Origin: Mycobacterium sp. E183
GTDB taxonomy: Bacteria; Actinomycetota; Actinomycetes; Mycobacteriales; Mycobacteriaceae
Direction: 5' to 3'
Assembly (NCBI RefSeq): GCF_001667735.1
Contig: NZ_LZJN01000084.1
Span: 1-63,483, forward strand
Length of the DNA: 63,483 nt
The notes under the pieces were generated by a model. That model was not told the DNA's origin. It did no database searches and was given only the letters and a program-made list of their open reading frames with translations. Position numbers and translations under genes: made by a program. Below, one piece after another: positions 22,815 to 31,019 of the stretch; the first letter of the stretch is position 1; the number at the start of each line of letters is the position of its first letter.

Positions 22815-22838
22815 AGTGATAGCGCCCGCGATATCACT
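22815..22838 (+). promoter_or_regulatory. Candidate operator upstream of the SDR-cyclase-IclR operon
   Basis: AGTGATA (22815-22821) and TATCACT (22832-22838) are perfect 7-bp arms around a 10-nt GC-rich spacer, in the gap between der and the SDR gene. The operon ends with an IclR-type regulator, and IclR proteins usually bind short palindromes upstream of the genes they control. The pairing of site and regulator is inference. Confidence 0.45.
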
Positions 22839-22967
22839 CTGCGCAAAATCCCGCGATACGGAATCTGAAAGCTACATCACAGGAGAAGTCCGTTGACTTC
22901 GACCCTGGATGCTGCCTACGTTTCTTGTCTAACGGGCGATTCAACCCGTATCGCGGGAATTGGAGGC

Positions 22968-23756
22968 ATGGTGAACATCGCACAGGAAGCGCCCACCGCC
23001 GCGCGCTTCAGCGTCGAGGACAAGTCGCTTTTGATCACCGGCGCCACCGGCGCTTTGGGCAGCGTCGCGGCCCGGGCGCTCTCCGAAGCCGGCGCCCGGC
23101 TGACGCTGGCCGGTGGCAACGCCGCGGGCCTCGACGCACTCGGCATCGACGACGCCGCGGTGGTCGCGCGCCGGCCCGACACCCCGGCCGACGCCCGGGC
23201 CATGGTGGAGGCGGCGGTCGCCCGGCACGGGCGCCTCGACGGGGTGCTCGTCGCCTCGGGCATGAACCACGTCGCCCCCATCACCGAGATGGCGGTCGAG
23301 GACTTCGACAAGGTGATCGACGCCAACGCGCGGGGCGCCTGGCTGGTCTGCCAGGCGGCCGGACGGGTCCTGCTCGAGCAGGGGAGCGGCGGCAGCGTCG
23401 TGCTCGTTTCGTCGGTGCGCGGATCCCTGGGGCACGCCGCGGGCTACAGCGCCTACTGCCCGTCGAAGGGCGCCACCGACCTGCTGGCCAAGAGTTTGGC
23501 CGCCGAGTGGGGTCCGGCCGGCATCCGGGTGAACGCGCTCGCCCCAACGGTTTTCCGCTCGGAGCTTACGGAGTGGATGTACGCCGACGACGAGAAGGGC
23601 CGCGCGACCCGCGAGGCGATGTTCGCGCGAATCCCGTTGCGCCGCTTCGCCGAACCGGAGGACTTCGTCGGGGCACTGATCTATCTGCTGAGCGACGCGT
23701 CCAGTTTCTACACCGGCCAGGTGATGTACCTGGACGGCGGATACACGGCGTGCTGA
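22968..23756 (+). CDS. Short-chain dehydrogenase/reductase (Rv1714-like)
   Basis: This NAD(P)-dependent SDR has 262 residues. The cofactor glycine motif is TGATGALG. The catalytic residues are Ser in SSVRGSLG and Tyr-x-x-x-Lys in YSAYCPSK. A C-terminal block LSDASSFYTGQVMYLDGGYTAC matches classical SDRs. The start is uncertain. ATG 22968 has GGAGG too close (1 nt). GTG 22971 gives 4 nt. TTG 22893 has AGGAG at a good 7-nt spacing and would add 25 residues. The substrate is unknown; neighbours suggest a carboxylic or aromatic compound pathway. Confidence 0.87.
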   Translation: MVNIAQEAPTAARFSVEDKSLLITGATGALGSVAARALSEAGARLTLAGGNAAGLDALGIDDAAVVARRPDTPADARAMVEAAVARHGRLDGVLVASGMNHVAPITEMAVEDFDKVIDANARGAWLVCQAAGRVLLEQGSGGSVVLVSSVRGSLGHAAGYSAYCPSKGATDLLAKSLAAEWGPAGIRVNALAPTVFRSELTEWMYADDEKGRATREAMFARIPLRRFAEPEDFVGALIYLLSDASSFYTGQVMYLDGGYTAC

Positions 23757-23767
23757 AAGGAACCGAC

Positions 23768-24598
23768 ATGAGCATCACGTGGCCGCTCGGCGAGGCCGAA
23801 TCGAAGCTGGAGTTCTACGACCTGTCCCACCCGTGGGGTCACGGCGTGCCGGCCTGGCCGTACTTCGAGGACGTCAAGATCGATCGTCTGCACAACATGG
23901 CCAAAAGCCGGGTGCTGACCCAAAAGATCACCACCGTAATGCATTCCGGCACCCACATCGATGCGCCCGCGCACGTCGTGGAGGGCACGCCCTTCCTGCA
24001 CGAGATCCCGCTGAGCGCCTTCTTCGGCACCGGGGTCGTGGTGTCGATTCCCAAGGAGAAGTGGGGCGTGGTGACCGCCGACGACCTGGAGAGAGCCACG
24101 CCCGAAATCCGGCCCGGCGACATCGTCGTCGTCAACACCGGCTGGCATCACAAGTATGCCGACAGCGCGGAGTACTACGCCGACTCCCCGGGTTTCTACA
24201 AGGAGGCCGGCGAGTGGTTCGCTGCCAAGGGCGTCAAGGCCGTCGGCACCGACACCCAGGCGCTCGACCACCCGATGGCGACCTCGATCGCGCCACACGG
24301 ACCCGCCGAACACACCGGCGGGCTATTGCCCTGGGCGGTAAGGGAATACGAGGAGCAAACCGGCCGCCGGGTGCTCGACGACTTCCCGGAATGGGAGCCG
24401 TGCCACCGCGCGATCCTGTCGAAGGGCATCTACGGCTTCGAGAACGTCGGCGGCGACCTGGACCAGGTCACCGGCAAGCGCGTCACCTTCGCGGCGTTCC
24501 CGTGGCGCTGGGTCGGCGGCGACGGCTGCATCGTGCGGCTGGTGGCGATCGTCGACCCCACCGGCAGCTACCGCATCGAGACGGGCCGGGCGGCGTGA
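23768..24598 (+). CDS. Cyclase / kynurenine-formamidase-like metal hydrolase (Rv1716-like)
   Basis: This protein of 276 residues belongs to the cyclase family (PF04199), whose members hydrolyse amides or lactones with a divalent metal. The metal-binding signature HxGTHxDxPxH appears as HSGTHIDAPAH. Supporting motifs are YDLSHPWGHGVPAWPYFEDV at the N-terminus and KAVGTDTQALDHP. AAAGGAA lies upstream of the ATG. It follows the SDR by 11 nt and overlaps the IclR start by 4 bp, so the three form one operon. fadB3, present between these genes in M. tuberculosis, is absent. Confidence 0.88.
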   Translation: MSITWPLGEAESKLEFYDLSHPWGHGVPAWPYFEDVKIDRLHNMAKSRVLTQKITTVMHSGTHIDAPAHVVEGTPFLHEIPLSAFFGTGVVVSIPKEKWGVVTADDLERATPEIRPGDIVVVNTGWHHKYADSAEYYADSPGFYKEAGEWFAAKGVKAVGTDTQALDHPMATSIAPHGPAEHTGGLLPWAVREYEEQTGRRVLDDFPEWEPCHRAILSKGIYGFENVGGDLDQVTGKRVTFAAFPWRWVGGDGCIVRLVAIVDPTGSYRIETGRAA

Positions 24599-25338
24599 GT
24601 TCCGACGGGGCCGGGATTCAGGTCATCGCCCGCGCGGCGGAGATGCTGCGGCTGCTGCAGGCGCACCCGGGTGGGCTCAGCCAGGCCGAGATCGGCGACC
24701 GGCTGGGCATGGCGCGTTCCACGGTCAGCCGGATCCTCAACGCGCTCGACGACGAGGGCCTGGTCGCCGCGCGCGGGGGCCGCGGCGGGTATCGGCTGGG
24801 GCCGGAGATCGCGCGGATGGCCGGCACCGTGCGCCTGGGCGTCGTAATGGACGTACACCCGTTCATGGAGGAGCTGTCGCGCGAGCTTGGGGAGACCGTC
24901 GACCTGTCGATCCTCGACGGGGACCGCGCGACCTTTGTGGACCAGGTGGTCTCGCCCCACCGATTGCGGGCGATCAGCGCGGTGGGTGAGTCGTTTCCGT
25001 TGCACTGCTGCGCCAACGGCAAGGCCATGCTGGCCGGCCTGCCGCCCGAGCACCTGCCGAGCCGACTGGCCCGGCTGACCCCTAACACCATCAGCGGCCC
25101 CGCGGCGCTGCGCAAGGAGCTCGAGCGGGTGCGGACCGAGGGCGTCGCGTACGACCGCGAGGAGCAGACCGAGGGCGTCTGCGCGGTGGGCGCGCTGCTC
25201 AAGGGCGCGACGGCGGACACGGTCGCGGTCAGTGTGCCCGTGCCGGCGCAGCGCTTCTACGGCCGCGAAGCCGAGCTCGCCGCGGCCCTGTTGGCCTGGG
25301 TCGAGAGGGTGGACGCCGCGCTGGGGAAGGTCGATTAG
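24595..25338 (+). CDS. IclR-family transcriptional regulator (Rv1719-like)
   Basis: The protein has 247 residues. The N-terminal winged HTH reads EMLRLLQAHPGGLSQAEIGDRLGMARSTVSRILNALDDEGLVAARG. The C-terminal IclR effector domain follows (LGETVDLSILDGDRATFVDQV, LHCCANGKAMLAGLPPE, YDREEQTEGVCAVGALL). It probably controls the SDR-cyclase-iclR operon through a small organic acid. The start is GTG 24595, within the cyclase stop. Just after it lies the tRNA-Pro gene. Confidence 0.93.
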   Translation: MSSDGAGIQVIARAAEMLRLLQAHPGGLSQAEIGDRLGMARSTVSRILNALDDEGLVAARGGRGGYRLGPEIARMAGTVRLGVVMDVHPFMEELSRELGETVDLSILDGDRATFVDQVVSPHRLRAISAVGESFPLHCCANGKAMLAGLPPEHLPSRLARLTPNTISGPAALRKELERVRTEGVAYDREEQTEGVCAVGALLKGATADTVAVSVPVPAQRFYGREAELAAALLAWVERVDAALGKVD

Positions 25339-25396
25339 GAAGGTGGCCGGTCGGCTGCGGTAGGCTTTCGACCTGCTGCCGGTGATCCGGCGGCTC

Positions 25397-25470
25397 CGGG
25401 CTGTGGCGCAGTTTGGTAGCGCACTTGACTGGGGGTCAAGTGGTCGCAGGTTCAAATCCTGTCAGCCCGA
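25397..25470 (+). tRNA. tRNA-Pro (anticodon GGG)
   Basis: The full cloverleaf can be drawn. The 7-bp acceptor stem is CGGGCTG with CAGCCCG. The D-arm is GCGC...GCGC around AGTTTGGTA. The anticodon stem CTTGA/TCAAG holds loop CTGGGGG, giving anticodon GGG. The T-arm is GCAGG-TTCAAAT-CCTGT and the discriminator is A. The CCA end is not encoded. Its 3' half is the attachment site of the island that follows. Confidence 0.97.
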
Positions 25471-25471
25471 C
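25429..25471 (+). repeat. Left attachment-site copy inside tRNA-Pro
   Basis: This 43-nt segment, from the anticodon loop to the 3' end of the tRNA, recurs at 28878-28920 with two differences. The intact tRNA sits at this end, as expected when an element integrates at a tRNA 3' end and restores the gene. Confidence 0.9.
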
Positions 25472-25597
25472 TTCAGGAATACTTTGCCCGAAGCGTGGCT
25501 AGCAGAAACGTATGGCTGCATGCCCGGCGGCAAGATCACCCACCGTACCGGCCCACGCGAGTTTCAGACCCGGTGTGCCTAGCCATGAGACAGCAGA

Positions 25598-26419
25598 TCA
25601 GGCGGCGGTGGACTGCATCCGGCGTTTTTGCTTAAGCATGGCTTTTGCGACGAGCATCGACAACGCGGGCGAGAACCGCTCCAGGTACCAGAATGCCTTC
25701 CACCACGTCGGCAACACAATGATCGCGTCCCCCCGCAACACGGCACGAAGGGCGCGCTCGGCGAACCGTTCGGGTTTTGAAGTTTCTAGAAAGCGTTGTA
25801 TTGGTCCCGGTGCCATCCCCCGATGTCTGTCCGTTAGCACCATCGGAGTCGAGACCATGCCAGGACAAAGCACCGATACCTGCACGCCGTGGCGCTCGGC
25901 CTCGATGCGCAACGACTTGGAGATCCCGACAATGGCGTGCTTGGTGGCGGCGTAGCTGGCCGGCACTGCGCCGGTGGCGAGACCGGCGATCGAGGCTGTG
26001 TTCACGATGTGGCCGGAGTGCTGCCCGATCATGATCGGATAGACCGCCCGGATGCCGTGCACCACGCCGCGCAGGTTCACATCGAACACGTCGTTCCAGT
26101 CATCGAGCGTGTACGAGTCGACCTCACGGTCAACCAAAATGCCTGCGTTGTTAAACAGGTAGTCGATCCGCCCGGACTGCCCTACCGCCTCGGCGACGGC
26201 ACGCTCAAACGATGGGTAGCAGCGCACATCCAGCTCAATCGCGTGCGCCTTTGTGCCACCCCCGCTGAGGCGTTGCGCCAGATCCTGCGCGGGGCCGATC
26301 TGACGATCGGCGATCCAGACCTCGGCGCCCCCATCGACCAAGTTGGTCGCCAACGCGGCGCCAATGCCGGACGCCCCGCCGGTAACGAATGCAACCTTGC
26401 CCGACACGGTCGATGCCAT
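25598..26419 (-). CDS. Short-chain dehydrogenase/reductase (island)
   Basis: This SDR has 273 residues from MASTVSGKVAF. The cofactor motif is TGGASGIG; NNAG is present in FNNAGILVD; catalytic Ser is in NTASIAGL and Tyr-x-x-x-Lys in YAATKHA. The C-terminus ends in a basic, hydrophobic stretch (WWKAFWYLERFSPALSMLVAKAMLKQKRR), which suggests membrane association, as in some steroid- or lipid-acting SDRs. GTG 26482 would add 21 residues; neither start has a clear ribosome site. It is the last gene of the P450-TetR-SDR set and may act on the P450 product. Confidence 0.88.
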   Translation of the reverse strand: MASTVSGKVAFVTGGASGIGAALATNLVDGGAEVWIADRQIGPAQDLAQRLSGGGTKAHAIELDVRCYPSFERAVAEAVGQSGRIDYLFNNAGILVDREVDSYTLDDWNDVFDVNLRGVVHGIRAVYPIMIGQHSGHIVNTASIAGLATGAVPASYAATKHAIVGISKSLRIEAERHGVQVSVLCPGMVSTPMVLTDRHRGMAPGPIQRFLETSKPERFAERALRAVLRGDAIIVLPTWWKAFWYLERFSPALSMLVAKAMLKQKRRMQSTAA

Positions 26420-26506
26420 TGGCGAAAGATGATCGCTCGCCCTTGCAGGGTAATTGCCAGCCTGTCGGTCAGATAGTGGCACCGTCGGCGGCCTCTCGTC
26501 CGAAGT

Positions 26507-27181
26507 TCACGATTCAGCGCACCTGTCCGGGTCGATGTGCTCATCCGATGATGCGTGCCGTTCGTGGACCGGCAAGGACGTCATCCGTGGATAGAGGATC
26601 GCTGGACCGAGCCATCGCGCAACAAAGCGGCGCAGTGCGCTTCCGTCGCGCTGCCGCTTTCCGGGATCGGTCAGGAGCGAATGCACTGTGCGCAAGGTCA
26701 TTTCGGCAAGCTCATTGAGCGCGGTGGCGTCGAAACCGTGAAGCTGCCAATCGACGTCGAGGCGGTGGAAGGCCGACAAGCAGAAAATGATCGCTGTATC
26801 GGAGGTGAGCGAGGTGGCAGCTTCGCCCCCGGGTGGCCGGGTAAGTAGCTTCTCCAACTGCGGATCGCCGGTAAGGTTCTCCACTGCGAACGAGATGATT
26901 TCGACGATCGCAGTGACCGGGTCGTTGAGGCCGCTGACGTGGTCTACAACTTGGTCGATGAAACCGTTGACCGCACGCATCGCGCTGGCGATGAGCAGCG
27001 CGTCGGCGTTGGGAAAGTACCGGTATACCGTCTGACGAGTGACTCCGAGCCTTCGGGCGACGTCGGCAAGCCGTATCGCCGATCCGTGTTCAGCGATCAC
27101 CTCGTCTACCGCATCCAGAATGCGGGCGATTGCCTCCTCGTCCGAGGCGGGTGTGACACCCGCCCAGCCGCGACTACGCAT
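26507..27181 (-). CDS. TetR-family transcriptional regulator (island)
   Basis: The protein has 224 residues. The N-terminal HTH is typical: ILDAVDEVIAEHGSAIRLADVARRLGVTRQTVYRYFPNADALLIASAM. The C-terminal ligand domain has no recognisable signature. ATG 27179-27181 overlaps the end of the P450 gene by 8 bp, so the two are translationally coupled. It is the likely local regulator of the P450 and SDR. Confidence 0.9.
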   Translation of the reverse strand: MRSRGWAGVTPASDEEAIARILDAVDEVIAEHGSAIRLADVARRLGVTRQTVYRYFPNADALLIASAMRAVNGFIDQVVDHVSGLNDPVTAIVEIISFAVENLTGDPQLEKLLTRPPGGEAATSLTSDTAIIFCLSAFHRLDVDWQLHGFDATALNELAEMTLRTVHSLLTDPGKRQRDGSALRRFVARWLGPAILYPRMTSLPVHERHASSDEHIDPDRCAES

Positions 27182-28427
27182 CCGCTGCCACAAGCATTTC
27201 GCTGTCGAACTCGATCTCAAGTGTCGTGGGGCCGGTCATACCGAGCAGGGATTTCCACGGCGCCGGAGCGGTCCGATGGGGTGCGGTGAGACGTCGGGTG
27301 AGGACTATAAGTGCTTCCGCCAATTCCCGGCGTGCGAGGTTCGCCCCCAGACAGTAGTGCGCGCCACCACCGAAAGTCAGAATCGCGGGCAGGTCCTTAC
27401 GCGCGATGTCGAACCGATCCGCATTCTCATAAATCGCCGGATCACGGTTGGCGGCAAAGGTGTTTACGACGACCAAGGTGCCCGCCGGGAACGTGTAACC
27501 ACCGAACTCGGCATCCTCGGTGGCGGCTCGCACTGCGATACAGACCGCGGGCGAGTGCCGCATGCTCTCCTCAACGGCCTGCATCGCAAGCTCTGGTTGC
27601 TCACCGAGCTTCGCCCATTGATCCGGATGCTCGCACAGCACCTGCACCGAAGCGGCCAGTTGGTTTCGCGTCGTGTCCGTCCCCGCCATCAAGAAGCCAG
27701 CCACCAGCATGCGCAGCTCATCCAGATTGAGCCTGTCGCCCTCGCTTTCGGCGCGTATGAGCTCAGACAACAGATCATCAGTCAGATGCCTCCGGCGTGT
27801 GGCGACCATGTCATCCACGTAGGCGTCCAGTTCGCTCCACGACCGCATGATCGCGGCTTCATCGAAGGTGACGTCGGGCTGAAAGTTGAAAGCCTTGAAG
27901 ATCTGGTCGGTCCACTGTGCGAAAAGATGCCAGTCTTCCCGAGGCGCACCGATCAGCGCACACATGATCGGGGTGGGATAGGGCCGCGCGATGTCGGTCA
28001 CCACGTCGCAACGACCGGCCTCTACCACTTGATCGATCAGCTCGTTCACCACCTCATGGATGGTGTCCTGAAGGCGTGAGGTCGAGCGGGGAGTGAACGC
28101 CCTGGACACCAGCTTGCGTAAGCGAGTATGTGGCGGACCGTCGAGACCGAGAAGGCTGCTCATCATCTTGTCGTAGAGCGGACCTGAGGTGACGCCCTGC
28201 GCTGCCAGTGTGAGTCCGGGTGGCAACCGAAACTTGCTGTCGCGCAGGATATCCCTTGCCAAATCGTAAGTCAGTATTTCCGGACCGAGCGGGCCAATGG
28301 CGATGGGCGCACGCGATTGCGCAATTCGCACGTCTTCGAGGATGTCCTGCGGAGTGGCGGTGAAGTCGTAGCTGAACGTGGGCAGGCCAGCTTCGAAGAC
28401 GTTGGCAGCGGCGCTACTTACGTTCAT
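27174..28427 (-). CDS. Cytochrome P450 (island)
   Basis: This haem monooxygenase has 417 residues. The I-helix oxygen-binding motif is AGTDTT. The ExxR motif is in EESMRHSP. The haem loop is FGGGAHYCLGANLA with the axial thiolate Cys359. It resembles soluble actinobacterial P450s that hydroxylate steroids, terpenes or fatty acids. No ferredoxin or reductase lies in the island, so electrons must come from host partners. It is the first gene of the leftward operon. The substrate cannot be read from sequence. Confidence 0.94.
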   Translation of the reverse strand: MNVSSAAANVFEAGLPTFSYDFTATPQDILEDVRIAQSRAPIAIGPLGPEILTYDLARDILRDSKFRLPPGLTLAAQGVTSGPLYDKMMSSLLGLDGPPHTRLRKLVSRAFTPRSTSRLQDTIHEVVNELIDQVVEAGRCDVVTDIARPYPTPIMCALIGAPREDWHLFAQWTDQIFKAFNFQPDVTFDEAAIMRSWSELDAYVDDMVATRRRHLTDDLLSELIRAESEGDRLNLDELRMLVAGFLMAGTDTTRNQLAASVQVLCEHPDQWAKLGEQPELAMQAVEESMRHSPAVCIAVRAATEDAEFGGYTFPAGTLVVVNTFAANRDPAIYENADRFDIARKDLPAILTFGGGAHYCLGANLARRELAEALIVLTRRLTAPHRTAPAPWKSLLGMTGPTTLEIEFDSEMLVAADA

Positions 28428-28877
28428 CGCGATATCTCACATTCCATTGATGCCCCGACGGGCCAAGGCGCGGACAATTGCGCCTAAAGTGTATGACCAT
28501 GACGCTGAGCTCGTCAACGCACAATGGTGTCCTCGCAGCTCATCATCCCTGCTGCCCGGCGAGGTCATACGGATTGTCGCCTGACGTCCGCGTCGCTGCG
28601 AGGGCAGTAGTTCGTCGAGACCCTCGGTGCGGTCCGTCTCGCGCCAGACTGCCCGACGCCCACTTTCGCATCAGTCTCAAAGCGGTCGCGGCGACGTCGA
28701 GCGTCGTCCGACGCGAGTCGCGAACGCACCTCGGCGTGCAAGGTGCCCGTACCGCCATTCGGTAATTTGACCGTGAATTTCCGTGCTTGTTCGTAGCTGT
28801 GCTTGGAAACGTTAATCCGTTGTGGCACAACGCTTAAGTAATACGCCCCCAGACGCCTACGGATACTGCCGTTACGT
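28428..28877. other. Non-coding or degraded part of the island
   Basis: These 450 nt hold the P450 upstream region and no convincing complete gene. On the minus strand at 28565-28828 a frame of 87 codons starts PQRINVSKHSYEQARKFTVKLPNGG, which looks protein-like for about 55 residues and then degenerates into arginine-rich sequence. It may be a decayed island gene. TACACT (minus strand, near 28486) could be a -10 for the P450. Confidence 0.5.
28565..28828 (-). pseudogene. Possible decayed small gene in the island
   Basis: The 87-residue frame begins with a plausible, lysine-containing polar sequence (NVSKHSYEQARKFTVKLPNG, GTLHAEVRSRLASDDARRRR) unlike the usual GC-rich shadow frames. I recognise no domain. 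The tail looks non-coding. It may be a remnant or chance. Confidence 0.25.
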
Positions 28878-28920
28878 CTGGGGGTCAGGTGGTCGCAGGT
28901 TCAAATCCTGACAGCCCGAC
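28878..28920 (+). repeat. Right attachment-site copy (tRNA-Pro 3' half)
   Basis: The 43-nt direct repeat of the tRNA-Pro 3' half differs at two positions (A to G after the anticodon stem, T to A in the T-stem). The 5' half of the tRNA is absent, so it is not a functional tRNA. It marks the outer boundary of the island. Confidence 0.9.
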
Positions 28921-29028
28921 AACACATCAGGAGTCAGCCACTCCGTTTCGTCAACCCTCGCCGGACGAATTCGGTTGCCGCGTGGATGATGGCAACTGTG
29001 GGGACAAAACCGTGCGCGGCGTTGATGG

Positions 29029-29226
29029 GTGAGCGTGCCGCTTAAGCGCGTCGACGAACTCAAGCCCGGCGACCGGATCCGGATGAAGATCGGGCACGCC
29101 ACCGTCGTCGCCACCGAACCGCTGGGCGATGACCAGACTCTGCTCACGTTCCTCTATGGGACGAAGAGGCCCGCGGACAATGCCGTCACCGTGGACGTCC
29201 TCGACGATGACGAGTGGGGCTGGTAA
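29029..29226 (+). CDS. Small conserved hypothetical protein
   Basis: The protein has 65 residues, starting SVPLKRVDELKPGDRIRMKIGHATVV. The pattern looks like a small beta-barrel: 'LKPGDRI' followed by short alternating strands and an acidic end, VDVLDDDEWGW. It lies outside the island on the far side of the right repeat. GTG 29029 is the preferred start; no strong ribosome site is present. The function is unknown. Confidence 0.6.
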   Translation: MSVPLKRVDELKPGDRIRMKIGHATVVATEPLGDDQTLLTFLYGTKRPADNAVTVDVLDDDEWGW

Positions 29227-29235
29227 ATGAGGCGG

Positions 29236-29658
29236 CTACTGCGTGGCCACGAACGAGAAACTCCCGGTGGAGATCAGGTCCGGGTCGACGACGCAGCGGG
29301 TGCCGTCGACGTTCGGCTGTCCCGACGCCACCTTGGCCGCCGCCGCGGCACCGGCGGCATTGCGGGTGGGACCCCAGCCCCCGACCAAGCCGTGACCGTT
29401 GTCGGAGAGGGCCACACAGCCGCCGCGGCCTTCGGCGAGAACGTGGCAATCGGTTGCGCCGTGCTTCTCGGCGCAATGGCTGACCGCGTACGACTCGACG
29501 TCAGCCAGGCTGGCGTGACTGCCGCCGACGGTGACATCGACGGCGTGGGTGGAGTCCGACCCCGCGATCACGATGAAGCCGCCCTGGGCCTGTGCCGGCG
29601 CGGCCAGTCCGACGGCACAAACAGCAAGGATCACCGCGGGAACAAGAGGCTTGAACAC
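29236..29658 (-). CDS. Secreted DUF4189 protein
   Basis: The protein has 140 residues. It has a signal peptide (MFKPLVPAVILAVCAVGLAAPAQA) with cleavage after AQA. The mature part has cysteines spaced as in DUF4189 (SHCAEKHGATDCHVL, GRGGCVAL, GTRCVVDP), which probably form disulfides outside the membrane. A GN-AA pattern (TRNAAGAAAAA) is also typical of the family. AAAGGAAGC lies just before ATG 29656-29658. The function is unknown. It is convergent with the 65-residue gene. Confidence 0.85.
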   Translation of the reverse strand: MFKPLVPAVILAVCAVGLAAPAQAQGGFIVIAGSDSTHAVDVTVGGSHASLADVESYAVSHCAEKHGATDCHVLAEGRGGCVALSDNGHGLVGGWGPTRNAAGAAAAAKVASGQPNVDGTRCVVDPDLISTGSFSFVATQ

Positions 29659-29916
29659 ATGCTTCCTTTCACATCGTGTTCCGGCAGAAGGCGTGCCGTA
29701 CTCCTACGGTGCGGGTTCGACGGCGGGTGTGCGTCGTCATTAACAAGGCCTTGACACGGACGTAGCAAATCTTCACAGTGACCGGTCGGCGACCGCTGAG
29801 GCGCGAGGCGGCGCCGGCAGGCGACCGTTCCGCTGATGCTTTGCTGTGGCAACATTCCACGCCGTAAATGCGGAGAAGGTCGGGCGAACGCCCTAGGCGC
29901 CAAGGATGATGACGTC

Positions 29917-30819
29917 ATGGACGCTGAACTGGGAGGCTGGCTGGCCGCCGGCGAATACTTCGACTACCTGGGCTTCAACATCTTCTACCGCGTCGAGGGC
30001 AGCGGACCCCCGCTGCTGCTGATCCACGGGTATCCGTTCAATTCCTTTGACTGGGCATAGATCTGGCCGAAACTCACGCAACGGTTCACCGTCATCGCGC
30101 CCGACATGATCGGCATGGGGTTTTCCGAGAAGCCGGTGGCCTACCAATACGCGGTGACCGACCATGCCGACATGCATGAGGCTTTGCTGGCGCACCTCAA
30201 CGTCGGCAACGCGCACATCCTGGCCCATGACATCGGCGATTCGGTGGGCCAGGAGATGCTGGCTCGGCACGAGTTCGGTCAGCAAAGCTACGGCGCGCTG
30301 CGCATCGATTCGATCACGTGGCTCAACGGTGGAATGTTCATCGAGGCCTACACGCCCAGGACGGCGCAGAAGCTGATGTCCGGCACCCCGTTGGGCGACG
30401 TCTTGAGTCGCGTCCAGAACAGTCCCGTGTCCCGTCGGCTGCTGGAACCGACGCTGCGCGAGATGTTCGGTCCGAACACCAAGCCGACCCGGCACATGAT
30501 GGAGGTGTTCAACCAGATCCTGGACTACAACGACGGCCGCCGCGTCCTGCACAAGGTCGGCCGGTTCATCAACGATCGCTACACCCACCGCAACCGCTGG
30601 GTGCGCGCCATGCGGCAGACCGCGGTTCCGATGCGGTTGATCGACGGGCCGATCGACCCCAACTCCGGGGCCCACATGGCGCGCCGCTACGCCGAGGTCA
30701 TTCCCGAACCCGACGTGGTGATGCTCGCCGACGACATCGGGCACTGGCCACAGATCGAGGCGCCCGACGCGGTGGTGACGCACTTCCTCGCCCACGTCGA
30801 CCGCGTCGCCGCCGGCTGA
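29917..30819 (+). pseudogene. Alpha/beta hydrolase, haloalkane-dehalogenase-like, with an in-frame TAG
   Basis: The full reading frame gives about 300 residues of an alpha/beta hydrolase, interrupted by one TAG at 30058-30060 after NSFDWA and before IWPKLTQRF. Both sides are in the same frame and otherwise intact. The oxyanion motif is LLLIHGYPFN. The nucleophile elbow AHDIGDS uses Asp, as in haloalkane dehalogenases. The acid is in IDGPIDPNSG and the base His in DIGHWPQIEAPD. With no frame shift and no other lesion, the nonsense change looks recent, or is a sequencing error. Residues 1-47 alone cannot fold. A restart at ATG 30106 would lose the oxyanion loop. Confidence 0.85.
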
Positions 30820-30834
30820 GCCAGAAGCGGTGGG

Positions 30835-30993
30835 CTAGCCGTGATGCGGCGGTCGCTCGTCGCGGAGCCGGCCCTCGTCCGACGCCGCGCGCATCTGCTC
30901 CTCGTCACCGAACCTCTCCAGATCCTCGGGCGTGACGCGCGCCCGCGGGGGCTTCGGCGAGGCCGGCGGCCGGGTTGGGGGTTCGGTGGGCAC
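30835..30993 (-). CDS. Small proline-rich hypothetical protein
   Basis: The protein has 52 residues and starts at GTG 30991-30993 (VPTEPPTRPPASPKPP). The second half is charged (VTPEDLERFGDEEQMRAASDEGRLRDERPP) and looks helical. It follows the DUF2510 gene on the same strand after 26 nt, suggesting an operon. No domain is recognised. The coding case rests on composition and position. Confidence 0.5.
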   Translation of the reverse strand: MPTEPPTRPPASPKPPRARVTPEDLERFGDEEQMRAASDEGRLRDERPPHHG

Positions 30994-31019
30994 GAGGCGA
31001 TTATCCGCGCCCCGGCCGA

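Larger units (their letters stand above)
25472..28920. mobile_element. Small genomic island at tRNA-Pro without an integrase
   Basis: The 3,449-bp segment is bounded by the intact tRNA-Pro and a 43-nt repeat of its 3' half. It carries P450, TetR and SDR genes, all leftward, plus about 450 bp with no convincing gene. Base composition is visibly less GC-rich than the flanks and codon use is more relaxed. No recombinase, phage or conjugation gene is present. It is best read as the residue of a larger element or a cargo mobilised in trans. Confidence 0.75.

Noticed and set aside
25382..25582. Plus-strand frame of 66 codons across the tRNA-Pro gene
   Set aside because: Most of it is the tRNA itself read as codons.
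28878..28920. Second tRNA-Pro gene
   Set aside because: Only the 3' half is present; the acceptor 5' strand and D-arm are missing, so it is an attachment-site copy.
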